Part shown: positions 61,180 through 64,000 of the stretch, in pieces
How the letters are laid out: each line of letters starts with the position of its first letter
How positions within the stretch are numbered: the stretch's first letter is position 1
Notes under the pieces: model-generated
Database searches by the model: none
What the model was told of the DNA's origin: nothing
The model's input: only the letters and a program-made list of their open reading frames with translations
Source of the DNA: JANWJE01 sp044326545
GTDB lineage: Bacteria; Chlamydiota; Chlamydiia; Chlamydiales; Parachlamydiaceae
Length of the DNA stretch: 64,000 nt
NCBI GenBank assembly: GCA_044326545.1
Contig: JBIRBM010000003.1
Span: 62,001 to 126,000, forward strand
Direction: 5' to 3'
Position numbers and translations under genes: made by a program

Positions 61180-61734
61180 CTAGCCACTTAAACGTCCAGG
61201 AAAATATTCAGGGGAAGAACCAAAACGAGAGTAACCCTGAACGCCCCACTGAAGCTCATTGACATTGTCTTTATCTATCTTCAGCTTTTTTATCTCATCG
61301 TCATAAATTTGAACCCAGCGACCATGATGACCACCCGATGCACGCAATATCATATTGTAGAGACCCAAAAAGATTGGAAATACAGCACTGCCCATTAAAA
61401 TTGGACATACAACATTGTTCACGAAAAAAGAAGCCGTTGTTATTTTTGAATTACCTGTTAGGGTTAGAATTTGGTGGATTCCTGTAAATGGAATTGCAGC
61501 CACTGCTAGAGCAAGACCAATATTTTGAGAGTAGTAATAATCCTTGCCTATAGGCGTTGAAACCAAGATCCGTCCGCAACGAGTTTTTACAGGATGTTGA
61601 TAATCACCAAATGCCTTATTTAAGGTATATTCAGCTAAGTGTGACAACTTGTTAAAAACTAGAGCACTTCCACCTGCTCCTATTGCAAAATAAAAACCAG
61701 CCGCCGGAAGGGCAATCAATGGGTGTGTATTCAT
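61180..61734 (-). CDS. Multi-pass membrane protein of unknown function
   Basis: The protein has 184 residues with a GGAG site. Hydrophobic segments lie near residues 5-30 (PLIALPAAGFYFAIGAGGSALVF), 70-90 (IGLALAVAAIPFTGIHQIL) and 105-130 (FFVNNVVCPILMGSAVFPIF). The C-terminal ~55 residues are soluble and include GGHHGRWVQIYDDEIKKLKID. No known family is recognised. It is convergent with the VKOR-DsbA gene and divergent from kbl. Confidence 0.65.
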   Translation of the reverse strand: MNTHPLIALPAAGFYFAIGAGGSALVFNKLSHLAEYTLNKAFGDYQHPVKTRCGRILVSTPIGKDYYYSQNIGLALAVAAIPFTGIHQILTLTGNSKITTASFFVNNVVCPILMGSAVFPIFLGLYNMILRASGGHHGRWVQIYDDEIKKLKIDKDNVNELQWGVQGYSRFGSSPEYFPGRLSG

Positions 61735-61892
61735 CTATTTTCTCCTATTTTTTTATCATAACCTTAATTATTTAATAAGATTATAGACTCTTTTTTTAAA
61801 AAACAAGAATAAATGTTTAGATTAAAATGACTGATTTTGATATATATCGACTATAAAAAAAATAACCCCCATTAACCAACAGATCTTTTTTT

Positions 61893-63086
61893 ATGACACA
61901 ACGATTTTATGACCACCTGAACGATCAACTGAACAAGTTAAAATCTGAGGGATTGTATAAATGTGAAAGGGAGATTACCTCTCCGCAAGATGGTGAAATT
62001 TCCCTAGCTCATCAAGACCATATTTTAAATTTTTGCTCGAATAATTACCTTGGCCTTGCAAACCACCCCAGCATCATTGAAGCTGCAATACAAAGTTATC
62101 GCCACTACGGATTCGGGCTCTCCTCCGTCCGTTTTATATGCGGTACCCAGACCGTTCATAAAGAGCTAGAGCAGGCACTCTCCCAATTTTTAGGCACTGA
62201 AGAGACGATTCTCTACACCTCTTGTTTTGATGCGAATGGGGGATTATTCGAAACCCTGCTAGGAGCAGAAGATGCAGTGATTAGCGATGCTCTAAATCAC
62301 GCCAGTATTATTGACGGGATTCGATTATGTAAAGCGAGACGCTTGCGGTATGAGCACAATAACATGGAAAGTTTAGAGGCTCAACTTAAAGAAGCACATG
62401 ATGCTCGCTACAGGCTGATCGCAACAGATGGTGCTTTTTCGATGGATGGCACAATCGCCAATCTTCAAGCCATTTGTGATCTGGCTGATCAATATCAAGC
62501 GCTTGTCATGGTGGATGACAGCCATGCCACAGGGTTTTTAGGTAAGCATGGCAGAGGCTCTTTCGAATATTGCAACGTGATGGGACGTGTCGACATTTTA
62601 ACCGGAACCCTTGGAAAAGCGATGGGCGGCGCATCAGGAGGATACACGTCGGGCCGCAAGCCTTTGATCGATTGGCTTCGCCAGCGCTCCCGTCCCTATC
62701 TATTTTCTAACACGTTAGTTCCAAGCATTGCCTCTGCAACACTTAAAGTGATCGAATTAGTCCGAGAAGCTGATGACCGGCGCGAACAGCTCAAAGCAAA
62801 CAGTCATTATTTTCGCGAACAGATGGAGCGTTTAGGGTTTGATTTAATCCCAGGACATCATCCCATTATTCCGGTTATGCTAGGAGATGCCAAAATCGCG
62901 CAAGATTTTGCCTCTAGAATGTTAAATGAGGGGGTTTATGTTGTTGGATTTTGCTATCCGGTCGTTCCTCAAGGCAAAGCGCGCATCCGGACGCAAATGT
63001 GCGCTAATCACTCTCAAAATGACCTGGACCGTGCCATCCAAGCTTTCGCAAAAGTTGGGCGCGAATTGGGTTTAATTAAACAATAG
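61893..63086 (+). CDS. kbl: Glycine C-acetyltransferase (2-amino-3-ketobutyrate CoA ligase)
   Basis: This 397-residue PLP enzyme of the alpha-oxoamine synthase family cleaves 2-amino-3-ketobutyrate with CoA to glycine and acetyl-CoA. Signatures are FCSNNYLGLANHPSIIEAA, GFGLSSVRFICGTQTVHKELE, the PLP Asp in VMVDDSHATGFLGKHGRG, and the Schiff-base lysine in ILTGTLGKAMGGASGG. DVITGTLGKALGGASGG-type wording distinguishes Kbl from BioF and ALAS, and the tdh-like gene downstream confirms it. The ribosome binding site is weak. Confidence 0.95.
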   Translation: MTQRFYDHLNDQLNKLKSEGLYKCEREITSPQDGEISLAHQDHILNFCSNNYLGLANHPSIIEAAIQSYRHYGFGLSSVRFICGTQTVHKELEQALSQFLGTEETILYTSCFDANGGLFETLLGAEDAVISDALNHASIIDGIRLCKARRLRYEHNNMESLEAQLKEAHDARYRLIATDGAFSMDGTIANLQAICDLADQYQALVMVDDSHATGFLGKHGRGSFEYCNVMGRVDILTGTLGKAMGGASGGYTSGRKPLIDWLRQRSRPYLFSNTLVPSIASATLKVIELVREADDRREQLKANSHYFREQMERLGFDLIPGHHPIIPVMLGDAKIAQDFASRMLNEGVYVVGFCYPVVPQGKARIRTQMCANHSQNDLDRAIQAFAKVGRELGLIKQ

Positions 63087-63311
63087 ACTTCTGTCGAAAC
63101 TCCATTTGCTTGATAAAATGCCATTTTGGCATCTTGATTGTCAAATTTTTCGACTCTACAGATGGCTGATCAAAACATGTTTTAATGATTCGTCATCTGT
63201 TGAGCCGCCCCATTTTTTCTTTGATAAAAAATGAACAGAGAGTTTAGACTGTCTCCCTTTTAACTGGTCATACTACGCACCAATTGAGTCAATACATGAA
63301 GGACATGAATT

Positions 63312-64000
63312 ATGGATAAAATCATTGTAATTGGAGCCTCCGGACAAATAGGTTCTGAACTGACAATCGACCTTCGTAAAAAATATGGCAATCACAATGT
63401 GATAGCAAGCGATATTCGTGATGCTAGTGAAGAGATCATGAACACGGGTCCTTTTGAAACATTGGACGTCATGAATGAATGTAAACTTCATGACGTGATT
63501 AAAAAACATGACATTAAAAAAGTTTATCTTCTAGCCGCTTATCTCTCCGGAACTGCAGAAAAACATCCAAAAAGTGCCTGGGATCTGAATATGAAGAGCC
63601 TCCTTTCGGTATTGGATATGGCCAAAGATCGAGTGATTAAACAAATTTTTTGGCCCAGCACAATCGCTGTATTCGGCCCCTCGACCCCTAAAAAAGAGAC
63701 CCCTCAGCTCACGATCATGGAGCCCTCAACTGTTTATGGAATAAGCAAGCAAGCAGGAGAGAGATGGTGCGAATATTATTATCATAAGCACGGTGTAGAT
63801 GTCAGAAGCCTCCGTTATCCAGGCCTTATCAGCTATAAAACGGAAGCCGGTGGAGGGACAACAGACTATGCTGTTGAAATCTTTTATGGCGCGATTCAAG
63901 AACGTCAATACACCTGTTTTTTAAATCAACAGACAAAACTGCCCATGATGTTTATGCCCGATGCTATCCGGGCAGCAATCGACCTTATGGAAACAGATCC
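63312..64000 (+). CDS. tdh: L-threonine 3-dehydrogenase, SDR type (3' end beyond window)
   Basis: The first 229 codons are visible; the gene runs off the right edge (full length is usually ~310-320). NAD-binding motif GASGQIGSELTIDLRKKYG, catalytic Ser/Tyr/Lys in FWPSTIAVFG and VYGISKQAGERWCEYY (YxxxK), and RYPGLISY...GGGTTDYAVEIF. That last block is diagnostic of the extended-SDR threonine dehydrogenases related to the mitochondrial enzyme, not the zinc-dependent Tdh of Escherichia coli. Placed directly after kbl, it completes threonine to glycine plus acetyl-CoA. The 225-base gap before it shows no clear regulatory element. Confidence 0.93.
   Translation, partial: MDKIIVIGASGQIGSELTIDLRKKYGNHNVIASDIRDASEEIMNTGPFETLDVMNECKLHDVIKKHDIKKVYLLAAYLSGTAEKHPKSAWDLNMKSLLSVLDMAKDRVIKQIFWPSTIAVFGPSTPKKETPQLTIMEPSTVYGISKQAGERWCEYYYHKHGVDVRSLRYPGLISYKTEAGGGTTDYAVEIFYGAIQERQYTCFLNQQTKLPMMFMPDAIRAAIDLMETD

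Noticed and set aside
1..64000. CRISPR arrays, rRNA and tRNA genes
   Set aside because: No regularly spaced repeats and no recognisable RNA gene signatures were found on either strand by reading.

Overview
The window is a gene-dense, AT-rich stretch from an environmental (Parachlamydia-like) chlamydia. The main evidence is a full-length homologue of the chlamydial protease CPAF with its catalytic triad at nearly the same residue numbers, an Inc-like protein with a bilobed hydrophobic domain, SET-domain proteins, a 714-residue LolC/E-type permease next to rpmG and lolD, and a cysteine-rich envelope-type protein. Aconitase, a zwf-opcA-pgl cluster and threonine catabolism (kbl-tdh) point to a metabolically richer chlamydia than Chlamydiaceae. 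The species was not determined; this is inference from protein content.

Layout. 0-6 kb: end of a TPR protein, a GNAT acetyltransferase, an Inc-like coiled-coil protein convergent to it, aconitase and a glycine-zipper lipoprotein. 6-9.5 kb: a Cys-rich secreted repeat protein, a beta-barrel, a secreted unknown and the tRNA methyltransferase TrmO. 9.6-14.1 kb: a four-gene MacA/MacB/TolC-type efflux operon with the MacB ATPase and permease as separate genes. 14.2-15.4 kb: two tandem paralogous small beta-barrels. 15.4-22 kb: an accessory region with a GIY-YIG protein, a pentapeptide-repeat/glutamine-amidotransferase-like protein with an NLS-like tail, a recent duplication of a membrane-anchored unknown, relics of an IS5-type transposase, a tyrosine recombinase and a third barrel, and a secreted protein with RelA/SpoT-synthetase-like motifs. 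22-25 kb: LemA plus an M48 protease, and a diheme thiosulfate dehydrogenase (TsdA). 25-36 kb: a large secreted transglutaminase-like protein, DUF2937, a Kef-type antiporter, CPAF, Tex and a Cys/His-rich protein. 36-49.4 kb: a membrane protein with an A10 frameshift site, a SET protein, an ABC-F protein, RF3, a methyltransferase, an extremely acidic small protein, an RND-type outer-membrane factor, a giant AsmA-like protein, a decayed ATP-grasp gene and an RRM protein. 50-64 kb: a secreted tandem-SET protein, pgl-opcA-zwf, tsaD, rpmG, LolC/E-LolD, a VKOR-DsbA fusion, unknown membrane proteins, and kbl with the start of tdh.

How the parts fit. Housekeeping genes (TCA, pentose phosphate, tRNA t6A and its methylation, lipoprotein export, disulfide formation) are interleaved with likely host-interaction genes (Inc-like, CPAF, three SET domains in two proteins, the amidotransferase-like protein, the RelA-like protein). 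Short inverted repeats with CTAG at the outer edge and a GTGTCATCA core recur at four or more sites and look like remnants of one IS5-type element. No tRNA, rRNA or CRISPR array was seen.
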